Part shown: positions 1 to 13,100 of the stretch, piece by piece
Position numbering within the stretch: position 1 is the first letter of the stretch
Layout: each line of letters starts with the position of its first letter
Source of the DNA: Argentina anserina
Taxonomy: Eukaryota; Streptophyta; Magnoliopsida; Rosales; Rosaceae
NCBI RefSeq assembly: GCF_933775445.1
Contig: NC_065875.1
Coordinates: forward strand, 1,736,001-1,800,000
Direction of reading: 5' to 3'
Length of the DNA stretch: 64,000 nucleotides
Notes under the pieces: model-generated
What the model saw: only the letters and a program-made list of their open reading frames with translations
The model's database searches: none
Told to the model about the DNA's origin: nothing
Translations under genes and position numbers: made by a program

Positions 1-1170
1 AGTCAATGGTTTCATGTATAACATCCCCTAGCAGAGCAAAGGTTTAGAATTCGACACGAACCAAATTCATGAAGAAAGGTAAGACAAGCAGCTCAGAACA
101 GAAGGCTTTGCCATAAGTTTACTGGATGACTAGACGAAGCCTTTAATTCGACCGAAAATAATTCGAGTTCTGAACTTCTGCTAGTGTCATGTTACTTCAG
201 AGTTCAGACATAATTTACACCATTTTTAAATGAGACTATACTTAAGGGTCTAGGTTTCTAAAGTCTACAGGTGTAAGTAGTAACACCAATTTTGACAGAA
301 CAAATCCACTGCAAATCAATTATCTTGCATCGTCTGCCTCACTACAATTTCAAATTTTTAATGAAGTGACATCCCATTTGAGAATAAGAAAAAAAATTAA
401 GCAAATTCAAAAGCATATATGCTTTTGGGTAGGAATTTTGCTTCCATAAATGAGGCATACCTTTGTATTTTACTGTTCAATAACAAAACTACTACAACAA
501 TAAGCACTTTATTCTCTAACAGTATCTTTTTTTTCTTTGTTGACTTTATAGGACTTTTCAAAGCCTTAATACGGGAAAAGGATTTCTATCCCCAACAAAG
601 CATGATTTCCAACCTACCAAAGCAGAGATTAATGTGCCTTACCTACGGTCCTACGTTACCTCTCTAACTTTTCATCAATCTCTATAATGGTTTCACTACA
701 TCATTTACCAGACATCATGTAAACCAGAGATCTAACTGCACAATCTTCAGTGAGAACATAGATTTATATCACTAAATGCCACATAGTGCTATCCTATAGC
801 ATGATCACATGCCAAGTAATATTCTGTTTTGTTTTATATAGTGGCAGAAGTAAACAGAAATAATATTTCTTACTCTTGGGACAAGAAATTATATACCCAA
901 GCAGATTGATCTCCATAATTAATTAGATTATTCAAGCAAGAGTACAGGTACTCTTCAATGAAAATAAATAACTTTTCAATTCTTCATATACATGAGTGCA
1001 CATAAATTACAGGGGATGTACACTTCTACATTACACAAACAATGCAACAAGTGACTGCTAGAGTGCTAGTTGATGAAACATGAAGTGCGCATACTTAGAA
1101 CAAATCATCACAAGATAAAGACAGAAAATGACGTCTTTTCCTCTCATAAATTAGGGAACCCATCAGAAAC
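1..1170. other. Intergenic, downstream of the WVD2-like gene
   Basis: AT-rich sequence without a convincing coding region, RNA gene or repeat. The part next to position 1171 should contain the 3'UTR of the minus-strand WVD2-like gene. The only open frame (419-667) has no recognisable domain and looks like chance. Confidence 0.5.
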
Positions 1171-3116
1171 TCAGGATTCAACAATTATGTCCATATGCTG
1201 TCCATTTAGGTTTGTTGGAATGAACTTGCTTATCTCATCCACTTTGGTAGGCTCTTCATCAATCTTGCAATCAGCGTTGCCATTTTGAATGTTAATCTGA
1301 TCCTTACTCTGCACAGAAGCATCATTTTTATAGCTACCCATACTGTGTCGAATTGCAGGACCAGTAGCCTCTTTCATTCCTTCTCCCAGGGATACCTTGA
1401 CTGTATCATTGCAGCTCTTCCTGCGCCCAAGCTTTGGTGACTTTGCTCGAGTAGGGGGCAGCTGTAATCGAGACAAGGAAAATTTTTGTAATTTTGGGCT
1501 GCCTTAATATAACATATTATTTGTATCTTGTCTATAATGTTACTCTTTTCTTTGTAACCATGAGCATCTATCCTCTAACCATCCCAAATGCCAAAAACGA
1601 ACAGATTTAAATGAATTTGCAGTATGACCTTTTTGAGTTCAGTCTTAGCTGGAGGTCCATCATGGTAGAAACTTGGCATAGGGTTTGCCTTGAACGTTAA
1701 ACTCTTTCTCAATTGCTTAACAGCTGCCTCTTTCTCTTCCTTGAAGATTCCAAACGGCCAAACAAAAAGCCAAGAAAATAATATTTAAGAACCCACCAGA
1801 ACTATTTCTATGTATAGATCAAAAGAAGTGAGTGAGAGAGAGAGAGAGAGAGAGAGAGAAACTACTACTCTAGGTAATATATACGTGAATAAGAATCAAA
1901 CCTTGGTCCTTGCTTCACTTTGATTTTTCTCAGCCTCGAGTGCATGATGTTTCTCCTCCAATTTTGAATAAAACTAAATATATAAACGCAACACATGTAA
2001 GAAGTAAAATATTAGGGATTACTACTCCAACAAGCCATGAAATAACTAAGAACCAGTTGAGGCACTACCTCCCTCCTTTTCTCTGCACGTTCATTACTTC
2101 TAAACGTTGGAGCTGATGCCACTGTTGTCCTGGACCTAATAGTTCGTACAGAGGCTACTGTGCTATGCATGTTTAAGGAATCACAATAAAAAATGTATAG
2201 TAGTTAGTGGATAAGGGACCAAAGCAATCGTATTAACACTTCAAATTATAGTAGGATACGAGGAAGCAACAGAATAGGTATCTTCCTCATCAGGATGCTT
2301 CTTGCCATCAGGTTGAAATGACTTCCTTGGTAGCAAAGGTGATATCGGCTGCAAAGATGTTTATGGTAATCAAGAACTTTAAACTTCAACACGAATAATT
2401 ATTGCATACAATAAAGCCAAATGGAAAGCATGACAAATGTTTTTCTCATATTTCAATGCAACAATATATAAGTTGTACGTGCAAGACTGTGACGTGTTGC
2501 AAAGTGACTTTCCAAAGAGAAATACAGGAGACTGAAGCAATGAATATTGGATATACTTAAGTGAGTTAGATACCTGGGTATGCTTTGTGGTATTAAGATG
2601 TCGCGGATTGCTTGAATTGGATGATTTATTGATGCCATTACCACATTCAAGTACTGCACTGATGCTGCGAGCTCCACTTGAAGCACGTTTTTCAGTTGCT
2701 AAGGTAAATGGCCGCGGAATAGTGTGTTTTGTTTTAGCATTTCCTGAAGAAGGTTTTGATGCTTGATTAAGATATGGGCGTGACTTGATTCCATCCTTTA
2801 TTTTCTCTGAATCCCGCTGAACCTTCTCCAGAGGCTTACCATTTTCAGGCTTCAAGCTTAATATATTCTGATTTCCGTTAGCATTTTCATTCTGACTCAA
2901 TTGGGAAATGTCAACAGAGGTTTCGGTAGTGCATTCCTTTACTTCATAATCCTTCACTTCAGTGGTCTCCGGTAGATTTTGGGTATGCTCATATGACTCT
3001 GAAATTGCATGATCATTGGGAATTCTTTCACGACTTGAGTAATTTGAAGCATCTGAATAAATTACAGCACCATCTGACTCCTTGTCTATGCAAATATCTG
3101 TAACTTCTATCGCCAT
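1171..3116 (-). CDS. WDL: WVD2-like microtubule-associated protein (TPX2 domain)
   Basis: Six coding exons join in phase: 3116-2574, 2348-2260, 2162-2069, 1973-1902, 1739-1629 and 1461-1171, giving 399 residues. The start is the ATG at 3116 ([11 protein letters not shown]). The N-terminal 200 residues are acidic, Ser/Asn-rich and of low complexity. A TPX2/KLEEK domain covers about residues 228-305, with the hallmark strings [20 protein letters not shown] and [12 protein letters not shown], followed by the basic motif [19 protein letters not shown]2/WDL proteins bind and bundle cortical microtubules and affect organ twisting and anisotropic growth; that role is family knowledge. The third exon uses the acceptor at 2163, which gives the expected reading [15 protein letters not shown] non-coding first exon and promoter lie near 4.85-5.0 kb, so a 5'UTR intron of about 1.7 kb is inferred. 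No broken exon was seen. Confidence 0.92.
1832..1860. repeat. (GA)n microsatellite
   Basis: About 13 GA dinucleotides in the intron between the fourth and fifth coding exons of the WVD2-like gene, well clear of both splice sites. Confidence 0.9.
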
Positions 3117-3408
3117 TGGACTTACTATACAAAAGATAAACATCACAGTCATATCGCTTCTAAAGAGAAAATCTTTTTTTTTTTCAAAAGGGTTTATATG
3201 GAGGAGAGAGGGAACAGAGATTCAAATTTTGAGAAAAACAATGTGTGAGACAGTATTTCGAGAAGTAAAAAAGAAAGTTTTAAAGAATGCTGTAATTGTA
3301 AAAGAGAAAACAGTGATAGAGTCAGTACAGTGGGAAAGATTTATATGTGAGTCGAGTAATTGGTTACTTAGCATGTAACATCAGTTGAACATTCTGTATG
3401 AATTAGTT

Positions 3409-3450
3409 CCCCCGCCCCCCCCCCCCCCCCCCCCCCCACCACCACCACCA
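3409..3450. repeat. Poly-C tract with (CCA)n tail
   Basis: Five C, one G, then 23 uninterrupted C (3415-3437) followed by four to five ACC units and a run of A. It lies in the inferred 5'UTR intron of the WVD2-like gene. The exact length of such a homopolymer may be a sequencing or assembly artefact. Confidence 0.85.
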
Positions 3451-4847
3451 AAAAAAGCCCTGCCCTTTATGACCAAAGAATTAAAAGAAATTTTCCTTCA
3501 AGGTAATATTAAAACTGTCTTCATGTATGAACATCCACTGAAATGATGCCCCATAGAAAGACTTTGTCCTGCAGATTCAAAATTCATTAATCAAAGGGTC
3601 CACCCCACTTTTTATTCAAATTTTAGTGATCTCTCTATCTCTGTCAGCATCAATAGTTCAATTATAAGAAATCAGTTGTCAATTTTTGCCATGGAGAAAA
3701 AAAGTTAGATTTTAATTTTGCTGCAGAGAAATCGAGATGCTAGCAGTATCAAAGTGGGGAATATAAAAGGAAAAAATTACAAAGCTAGCCCTTCGGTTAT
3801 CAGACCAACTGAGGGAAATAAAAGAGTACGCCTTAGGTGATGTGCACGGTAAAAGTGAAAAGAGCTGCTAAAACTTTAAAATAATAAAATTTAAGCAAGA
3901 ATCATTGCCTCCCAAGAGGTGTGCAGACAAGGAGAAGAACACTACAAATTTGAAATGAAACGTAAAATGTAGGTAGCAACTCAAACAATGAGTCAATATA
4001 ACACCTGGGAGTTTGCCGAGGTGGAAAAAGAATTAGAACAGAAAAAATATATATATTAAAAAATAACTTTATTTCACCAAACATAGAGAATCCCTTAAAA
4101 AAGAAGTCACCCATTTATGTAGTCACCTTCACATTCAAATGTAAGGTAAATTGCTAACTCCTAAGTACTAAATCAAAACATAACCATTACACCATATACA
4201 TTGAGCTTGAATAACAAAGATAAGGATCCCATAACTCAAACTTTCATTTCCAGCAACCACAACCAACACATCTAATCTCTCAAAGAAACACCAGAGGAGC
4301 ATACACAAGAAAACAAACAAAACTTTTTAACTTGATTAGGGCCAAAACAACCCAATCCAACTGAATCAAATACATACATTTGCTCTACCTGATCAACCAC
4401 ATTCATTATTCTTCAAAAATCAAACATTTTTTCTCAAACACACACACCCATATAACCCAAAAACAAATTATAAAATGAACCACATTCAGCAAAAAATGGA
4501 CTCAATTCTATAAAACATTAACAACCCACATTTCAGTAAACTACAAGACTAATACTTTCCAATATCCCAGATAAGAACAACACACCAAAACCCAATTAAC
4601 TTTGTTTTCTAAAAATCGTATCTTTACTCAGCTACATTATCCCAACTCCGAAACCAAAGATCTAAACCGACACCCTTCAACTCATATCCCTCAAAGAACA
4701 GACTCAACAATCCCCAAACTCAAAAAACACCGACGAAATCAAACACACAGTAATGACTAATGACCAGAAAAACAGATCAAACACAAAAGGGTTGAAAGCA
4801 TATGGATCCAGAAGAAGGAGAGCAGGCAAATGTGGTAGATTACTCAC

Positions 4848-4992
4848 CAGTTTAGGTCCGAAGTTTCAAAGGTGGGGGAAGATGGAGGAAGAGAAGAGAG
4901 AGCCTTTGTCTTTGTTTTGCACAGTGCGCACCGCTCTGAGGGAACACGGGCCTTATCGAGCTGTTAAATCTTTCTAGTGTGTTTCTTATATA
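4848..4992 (-). promoter_or_regulatory. Inferred promoter and non-coding exon 1 of the WVD2-like gene
   Basis: On the minus strand a TATA box (TATATAAG, 4992-4985) is followed about 30 bases later by a CT-rich leader typical of plant 5'UTRs. A strong splice donor follows, CTG|GTGAGTA, with the intron starting at 4847. The next coding exon opens near 3116, so a 5'UTR intron is inferred. No transcript evidence is available. Confidence 0.55.
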
Positions 4993-4999
4993 TGCACTT

Positions 5000-6255
5000 G
5001 CACAAGTGACAAGTGCCTCTTCGCCATGTAACGGGGTTACATGTGACGGCAGAAGCATATTCCCCTATTTTCAAATCTTTTTGGTAAGTGCAAGACTCTT
5101 AATCATTTTTCTTATTATGTTGTTGGAGTTGAATGTCTTGTCCGAATGAAGTAAAGCTTTCGGAAAGCATCGAGTGGGAGAAGGCGAAACCTAAATTGCT
5201 CCTGATCTCAGAGTGGTAACTAAGTCAGTCACTAATCAGACTCGAGATCTCAGACGGTTACGATGACATGGGCATGGCTAAGTTTGGGATGGGATGAGTA
5301 GTGGCAATCTTGTGTTATGGTTTTTATTTCGGATGTAGTTTCTTGTATTGAGGCTGTGGTTGACGGAGAGACTATTATGGCCAATAGGGTCTTATATTAG
5401 GGGATATCTCAATTGTGTTTATGTGCGAGAGACTTTGCTAGTTAGACAAGTAAGTAGCGTCTAATCAGGCGACATTTCATTTGTGTTTATGTGTCAAAAT
5501 TTCTTAATTAGACAAGTGACTCACTAAATTTAAGGTCATTGTAAGAAGCAACGAGGATCTCAAGTTTTAGTTTTTTGATTTGTTTATATTCTTTTAAGAT
5601 TTTTTTTACAAGTAAATGTGTGAAAGTTTTGTCTAACTAATTTCTACTTATTGTGGAAAGCGAATCCAAACGACTAATTGATGCCCTTAAATATCATGTC
5701 TATGTTTCTTGATGAATAGAGTTTATAGCTCTAGACATCGATTCAAGAGTTTGCGCGCCTCTTTCAGTCTGTCTTGTTCTGCTTGTTTGGCGTGAGGTTA
5801 ATTTCTTAACTGACACCCTAACCACTTTAGAGCATTTGTGATCTTATCCTTTTCAATTTATCCAGTTTCTCTTAGTTGCCTTTCATGTCTAACTCTAGAT
5901 TCTAATTTGATCTCTTTGTGAGTTGCTCTGCAGTTTTTGTTTTCTCTTTTATAAGATGGAAAATGTGAGAAATTAATTAATTATTGATTCTTGAAATTAA
6001 TTAAATTTTTAAGAAAATCTATATAAGGAATAAGATTGCATGCTTAATTAGTGGTTACTAGTTAGCTTTTCAATTCGACACTAAGTAGTAAGTATGCAGT
6101 GAGTGACATATTTCCATCACAGCTTTCTTCCATCAATTGAGAGGTAAACATGCCCAACACATCCTTATAACATATGTCGTACCAAAATCCAGGAACAAAT
6201 GATATGTAATATGTTGGTAATTTTGTCTTCAAAATTTTGAAGTGCATAGAGAATT
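5000..6255. other. Intergenic
   Basis: No gene recognised. Two loosely similar segments (about 5405-5455 and 5470-5515) share GTGTTTATGTG and TTAGACAAGT motifs, which suggests an old short duplication. Confidence 0.4.
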
Positions 6256-6261
6256 ATTAAA

Positions 6262-6745
6262 CAGCGACATGTGTGGCCCATGAATCAACTGTACCGATAT
6301 TATCCAAACTTAATCATTTTTAAAGTGTTGAGTTTTAATCACAAAAGGTCTCGGTACAATTGGATATTATACACCTATTTATAAACTTTATTGTATTTAT
6401 CACTTTTCAAATGTGAGATTTTTTTTCTCCAACACGTCCCTTCACGTGAAATAGATTAACATACACTGTGGCCGGGACGGAACAAACCCAAGGCCATCTT
6501 CAATGGACACTTGGTGACAATCAAATCGGAAACCTTCCGATGATAATAGAATGACAAAGTGGCACCCAAACTCAAGTTCACGACATATTAGAGGCGCGAC
6601 GTGAGAATGACCCACTTTGATACTATGTTAAACAGCGACAAATATGATCCGTGAACCAACTGTACTGATATTGTCTCAACTTAGCCACCTTTAAGATGTT
6701 TGGTTTTAATCATAAAAAGCTTCGGTACAATTAGATATTATTCAT
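6262..6745. repeat. Diverged direct repeat, two units about 370 bp apart
   Basis: Unit 1 (about 6262-6376) and unit 2 (about 6631-6740) follow the same order of words: AACAGCGACA, then CCAACTGTAC or TCAACTGTACC, GATATT, TTTTAATCA and CGGTACAATT, at roughly 75-80% identity. No coding content. It resembles a retroelement-derived intergenic repeat, but terminal features were not found. Confidence 0.7.
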
Positions 6746-8080
6746 AACTTATAAAATGTGGGATCTCTCATTTCCTACCAAAATTGACCAACTACACAAG
6801 TACAAAGTCTTCCAACAAACTTGCGACCTATGGTCTTGATCATTTTCATGTAATTGCCTCGATCCTTTAGCATAGTTTGGAAATTGTCGGCGCTAAATGT
6901 GACGGGGTTAGAGGCCATAACAGAGAAAGCTTGTCAAATTATCAAATAGATGGATATGGTGTTCATACATTTGAATCATATCTTAAACATAAAGCAACGA
7001 AAAGAGTAGACGTACCATCTATAATTATTGATTAGGCAGTTAGGCCCATCCCTTGATTATTTCTGTTTAACCCTTTTCATAAAGCCCTAACACCCTCTAA
7101 TTAATAAATACATCACTCCCAATTTCAAAACTCGTGATCGTGAATAGAACAAAAGAAAGAAGAAGCTCAACAACCCCTCTCATGCTTTAGTTAAATCCCA
7201 ATATATATATAGACATTGTTACAATTAATTATAATTAAGTAGACATTGACCATACAATTGTCTTTCTAACTATATTGCAAGACCGGATGGATCCCCACAT
7301 GTATAGTAATAAATAGTTCATATGTCTATGTTATAAGCAGTTCAAGAAGTTCAGAAATCTTAATTACATGTAACATCAAAATCCATGTATATCCAATATA
7401 TCGATCATATATGTTGGACCCATAAAATTTATTCAATCTTCACATCAATGTAATTAGAGTTTTTGTTTGGTTAAGGAGAAGTATGAGCTCTAAACTAAAC
7501 CTAGAACTTCTATCAACAGTTTATTCCAAAGGGTGGAAAGAAATGAAGATGAATTATTCGGAAAGAAAAATGATTAATCCCACCAATACGATCGAGCTAG
7601 ACGACATAGATTGGATGGTGATCGATTTTATATATATAATGGGTAGCGAGAATATTTCGATATCCTTAAAAATAAGAAGCATTATTCTTTACAATATAAC
7701 AGAGCACCAAATGAGAGCTTTGCATGCATGCATGTCACCTAATTAGTAAGGAAGTGAAGAAATGCCAGAAAACAATATTGTTAAACAAGAGTTGCTCGAG
7801 GTATCTGATACGTTCTAAACATTCATGCAGTGGTTGAGAGAGGAATTAGGTTAAGTCACATATTTAAATTAACAATTATATATGGTGAACCGAAAGCAAG
7901 GTACGTTATATATACAATTAATGTTGATCAGTGGGTTGTTGAAGGCGAATTACTCGTAGATAATGAATATCAGATCATTCAGATGGAGGTGTGAGCTGTG
8001 ATCAGCTTGTGACTTTTGTTGTTGTTGGAGACCAGGCTAGCTAGCAGCTTATTTTGAGGGGTATCTGTATTGGACATGAT
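6746..8080. other. Intergenic
   Basis: AT-rich. An 87-residue open frame at 7483-7746 begins at an ATG but matches no family I recognise and has no visible splice partners, so it is not called as a gene. Confidence 0.4.
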
Positions 8081-8212
8081 TCAATACGTAGACACAATAT
8101 ATATAATTTTTTTAGACACGGACACGTTGTGGACACGTTAATTAAATATTATTTTTAATATATATATATTTATTTAAAAAATAATTTATAAATTTGAAAG
8201 TATTTAGATGTA

Positions 8213-8478
8213 TATATATGTCAAAGTGTGCATTAAATGATAAAAACATAACTTGTTGGAATGACTAAGGACTTGATAAGTACCTTAGATAATCAAGGTT
8301 CGAATCCCACCACAAGCATTCTTATTTTTATCACGAGTTTCTCTTTTTATATATATTAAAGTGTGCATAAATATAACAAAAACTGAATCTGTTGGAATAG
8401 TTGAGGAGTTGTTGGGTGCCTTGGATGACCAATGTTTGAATCTCACCATAAGCACTTTTCACTTTTATCATGAGTTGG
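8213..8478 (+). repeat. Tandem duplicate with tRNA-like B-box
   Basis: Two head-to-tail units (about 8213-8347 and 8348-8478) share AAAGTGTGCAT, TGTTGGAAT, CTTAGATAATCAAGG or CTTGGATGACCAATG, and CACAAGCA or CATAAGCA. Unit 1 has the string GGTTCGAATCCCACC, a perfect polymerase III B-box core; unit 2 has the decayed form GTTTGAATCTCACC. No cloverleaf can be drawn, so this is not a tRNA gene. It may be a tRNA-derived SINE fragment. Confidence 0.55.
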
Positions 8479-8481
8479 TGC

Positions 8482-8640
8482 GTGTCTGCGTGTCCGATGC
8501 GGATACTCGCATGTTCGAGCCGAGTTGGGGCGTGTCTGATTCAAATACTCGCGTGTCCGGGCCGTGTCCATTTCCGATACTCGTATCTGGGCGTATTCAT
8601 ACATATCCGTGTCGAACACGCGATAAAGTAGCTGAGGGAC
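8482..8640. repeat. CGTGTCC-rich imperfect repeat block
   Basis: Short words such as GCGTGTCTG, CGTGTCCG, CCGATACTCG and GGATACTCGC recur about every 20-40 bases. The reverse complement GGACACG occurs upstream at about 8115-8140 (GACACGGACACGTTG). The 8.1-8.65 kb block therefore has inverted-repeat character around the B-box duplicate and is probably a degenerate mobile element. Ends and target duplication were not resolved. Confidence 0.5.
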
Positions 8641-9169
8641 TTGTAAGTGCTTTCTAGAGTAGGAACCAGTGAACTCTGGGCGTACATAAATGAAAGAAAA
8701 TTAGAATGAAGGAGAGGTTAAGAAGGGCGCCTAATAAACCATAATTCTATATAATTACTTTGTAGGGCAACAATGCTTTAAACCTATGGTAGCAAATTAC
8801 CGACAAATTTTTATAATTCAGGGAAGCAAAAAGCTCATGGTAGCTTTTACAAGTGAACATATCCGGGTCCTGATGGTTACTTGTTCTAGTAGCAGATTGG
8901 TCTTCAAGTCTTTGTTCACTATCGAAATAAAACTTACAAAAGTCAACTCGGGTCAAAGATCAAGGCCTGTGGGCTGTGTTGCTCTTATCAAGGCCTGTGG
9001 GGTGTGTTGTTCTGATCTATGACTCTCCGAAGTTTAAGTAGACGTGTAAGTGTATTGCTTAAACTGGAACTTAAAAATTTAGAAAGCTTCTTGGTGCTAC
9101 AATGTGACGGCTTCTCTTGATGCATAGAACATTGTTTCTCGGGTATATGTGCGGCGATGTCGATGAGTT

Positions 9170-9652
9170 ATGGCTACGTTGTTTTTTTTTTTTGGGTCTG
9201 TCAGTAGCATGCAGGCACAACCTAATGGAAAGCTTAGTTCTCTATTAGTCGGCCTTTATAGGGACGTGAAGCAAAATTATCTGCAAAATGTTACTCGATC
9301 GATCTTATGTGCTGACTCAAATTTAAGTGCAAAGGATTGCATTGTTACGATTATATATTTTGACGAGTGTCGATGGGTCGAGAAAAGTAGCTTAGGTGAT
9401 GTTTCTCTCTTTCTTGGCGATAACTCCTCCATGTGTGTATTAGCTTCCAATTTTCCAAGATGTTTATCGAATTGCATATATATCAATCATGATGCTGATG
9501 ATATAGGATTTGAATATATTTTTTTTTTCATGATTTTGGTGTATGATGTAAAAAATAAGAGATATTTGGCAGTTGACACCACTCATGCAGCAGCGACAGT
9601 GAAGAAGAGCAAACAACCATCCATCTGGGTTTTGCCAACATTTCAATTGTAA
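9170..9652 (+). pseudogene. F-box/DUF295 pseudogene with internal deletion
   Basis: The reading frame matches the C-terminal half of the intact F-box/DUF295 gene at 24351-25496. Its beginning corresponds to the segment before DCIVMIIY, then it jumps straight to the region FNEHRWVQKRTLG and runs to the same C-terminus, KKSKQPSIWVLPTFQL. Roughly 110 residues of the DUF295 core are missing at the junction (about 9357-9362), and the N-terminal F-box is absent. A poly-T run at 9180 adds spurious residues near the start. The frame is otherwise open, so the truncation may be fairly recent, but a protein without F-box and core is unlikely to work. Confidence 0.8.
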
Positions 9653-9659
9653 CTGTACT

Positions 9660-10133
9660 ATTGTGTGATCTATTTTGAGTAAGTTGTATACATCAATACA
9701 TCAGTACGTTGTTTCAGCTAGCATTTCTTTAAGTTGCATGAAATTAATTGATGATCGGTGATGGTATATATTTGGTCGGTTTTGGGTTATGCTGATTTCT
9801 TGATATGTTGTGAAACCTTGAATTCATCGACTTAGGGGTACAAGATTAGGATGATGTAATATACACCATGCGCAGAGCCACATAGTAGATGAAATTCTCT
9901 ATACAATTCTTCTTTTTTTTGGACGAACTATACAATTCATATGCCAACCAATATTTTATTTATCGATCCGTTGTGCCATACTGGTTAAGTAAAATATTTA
10001 CATAGCACCGATGTGTAAAATGTTACAGCAGTTGACGTAACATCACCCCAACGAGAACTTTGCAACGGTCAATGTATTCACCAATATGTGAAGTTACTTT
10101 GTTGACAACAGAAAATCAGAAATGGAAGTAACA
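9660..10133. other. Intergenic between F-box pseudogene and UAH
   Basis: No coding feature. The side next to 10134 should include the 3'UTR of the minus-strand UAH gene. Confidence 0.5.
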
Positions 10134-13100
10134 TCACTGCAATGACAACTTTGCGAGGGTTAAGGCTAATACTTTGACCCCATTCGATATATCCTGAGAG
10201 GAGGAATACTCTTCTGGTTTATGGCTATATCCTGCCAAACAAAATGTTTCATTAGGCATATGAAGACATATACAAGCAATGATCCAGATCTTCGACAAGT
10301 TCATTTAAAGGAAAAACTCAATTCACTAAAAGAAATATATAGTAGCAATTGTGAAGATTCTACCTTTGTAACATGGAATGAATATCATGCCCATAGGGGA
10401 TATTCTGCAAGGATATGAAAACATTATCAACCTCTTTTTTCATGGTATAAAAGAACCATGTTGTTTGACCTTTTATTAGGTAAATTGTTAACAACATTCA
10501 GTTATATACTTCTATAAAAATCTAAATAATTGGCTTGATCAATTGATAATCAAATCTTATTTTTGAAGGCAGAGATTGATAATCAAATCTAATAATAAAA
10601 AGACAATAGAAATGTAAAAAAATTCAAGCAGAAGCAATGAGTATTTATAAAATCTGCAACCTGTGAGAGGCCTTCTCTTACCTGGACATGAACAATGAAT
10701 CATGGTAAGCCCGGCTAATCATCAGCTTGTGGGTTAAGTTGAGCTCCTTCGATGCAGCCTCCATCACATGAATTATTGATTTCCCAGAAAGCGCTGGTGG
10801 ATCTTGATTTACAATTTTGAATTCAGATAAACTGACTGCCCGATTTCTGGCTATAGAAATTGCAGATTGATGGATCTTCTCAATTACGATGTTTCTTCGC
10901 TCTTCATCAATGTCTCTTGTATCTGCAGAAATAAAAGAATTCTATAAACAAATCTATATACACATACAACGAGCAATAATCCAATAATCATAGTAGAACT
11001 AACATGCAGCGGGTTTAAATTAAACCATGTTATTTTTGAATCATCAGTCAACAACCACAAAGCATTGTAGGGAAAAACCATGATACAAGTCACTGTTAAT
11101 GACTTGGAATCAATTATAAGTCTTGTTGGAAAAATTATCGACACAAAAGCATACCGATTTCTATGTGTGATTTGCTAGGGATGCTGTTTATGGCTCCAGG
11201 GTGTAGTTCCAGAATACCTACAGCAAAAGAAAACATTGAAGTGAACCAAAGAAGTCATATCTTCTTCTTACACCTATGTATAAAGAAACACAACTTACCT
11301 ACTGTACCTACAGTATCAACAGATCCAGATTCTAATACATGTCTCTCAACAGCAAGCGCTAATTCTGCAGCTGCTAGGCCAGCATCGTTTCTGGGGACAG
11401 TGGTTCATTCAACAGTTAACTTTTTATTTAATTACAAGTATATCAAGAAAATGAAAAATTCACTTATTAAAGGGAGCAGAACAAAATTGATATTTCAGAA
11501 ACTACTGAAAAGTTACTTTTGGAAGCGGGGAGGCCAAAGCACCAGGCAAAATATGACAAGTTAACCTTGATTTCACACTTTATTATTTAGCTACAACAGC
11601 CAATCTACAATTCTTAGGGAAATAGACTGGCAAGAAATCTTCAACAAAAACTGTTTCTCAGTAGATATGGTGCTCTTATAGCCCACAGATTTGTTTTTTT
11701 TTTTTTTTTACCTATTTGGCATTAGGACAGCACCCGCGTGGCCTCCATTTCCCTGGAACTCAACTTTTATGCTTGCGGGGGCTGCGATGGCAGTTACTAT
11801 GCCAATTGGTATACCTACATAAGATGAAAAGAAATAACTAAAACTCGTAGAGATGGAGGAAAAGTGTATGATGCTTAATGTCAGTAATAAATGAGAGAAA
11901 GGTCTACCTTCCTCCTCCAAAATAGGGCCCTGCTCGATATGCAATTCCACAAAAGCAGAGTAGCTTCCTTTTTTCAAGAATACACTAGAGATATCATTAT
12001 GATCTTTAGTATACCCAGCAGATTGTGCTGCATCTAGGAAGGATATATTTTGACCATCAACTGTGGTCTTGAGAGCTTCAACAAGTGTCTCACTCCCTCC
12101 CATTAAGCGGCTGCATAGGTTTTTGTTTATTCATATTTATCAATAATATGGAGAAACTCAATATATTATTGCATTATTAAAAGGATAAATTTCAATCCGA
12201 AAGGTAACTCAAAAACTAAAGGCGGTGCATAAGCATTTAGAAAGTAAATAAAAAAATTAGTACAGCTTTTGACACTGACCAGGTGCTGATTCTAACCTTC
12301 CCAGACAGCTTATTCCAAAGCGTGTAGGCTCTTCTGAGGTGAACATGATAACTTCTAGTGATCTTTTAGGTTTGAACCCGGACCTGCCAAACAGGCAAAT
12401 AGTCAACCAGTATAGAGCATAATGTGACCAAAAAGACCTGCAACTACATAAATCCTTGAAAAAAAAAATAGAGCAGAATGTATCATATTGGATAAATTCC
12501 ATTACAAAACTTCCTAGGCTAAAATGATCTACTTATTCTCATCTCATAAGAGAACATGTTTCTGAAGCTTCAGATTGCATAAGAATCTTAGTTATGTATG
12601 ATAATTTGCATAAAGTTCTTAGAAAATTAATCTGTAACTACATGATGATGCACGGAAGGTTTAATACCCATAGACCTAAAGACCAAGTTGCTGTAACCCA
12701 ATGGTACAAGGTTTTTCATACAAAAATTGGAGTTTGGGCGTAGGGGTCTTCCCATCAAACTATGACCAACGTATCAATTTTTTGTTTTCTGCTTACAACC
12801 ATGGTCAAACTGACGCAAAAACAAATAACAGAAAATAAAAGGTAAGAGTTTATGTAGGAGCTTCTCCTAGCTCTAGAGATAGCAGCAATATTATCCAAGA
12901 AAGGGTTGTGCATCATGAATTGGATAACTCTCAAAAACAATGAGGACAAGCTCATGATTGACACTGTTCTTTGCAAGAGCATCAACTGTCATATTGCATT
13001 CTCTAAAGATACGACGGATCTGAGCTTTTCCCATAGTTTTTATAAAGTTCAATCAGCTGGTAATAAGGGAGCCAAGAGGATGAGTATCAAGATCGATCAG

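Noticed and set aside
7483..7746. 87-residue protein-coding gene
   Set aside because: No family resemblance, AT-rich codons and no splice or promoter context; likely chance.
8270..8310. tRNA gene
   Set aside because: A B-box is present, but no acceptor, D or anticodon stems can be paired.
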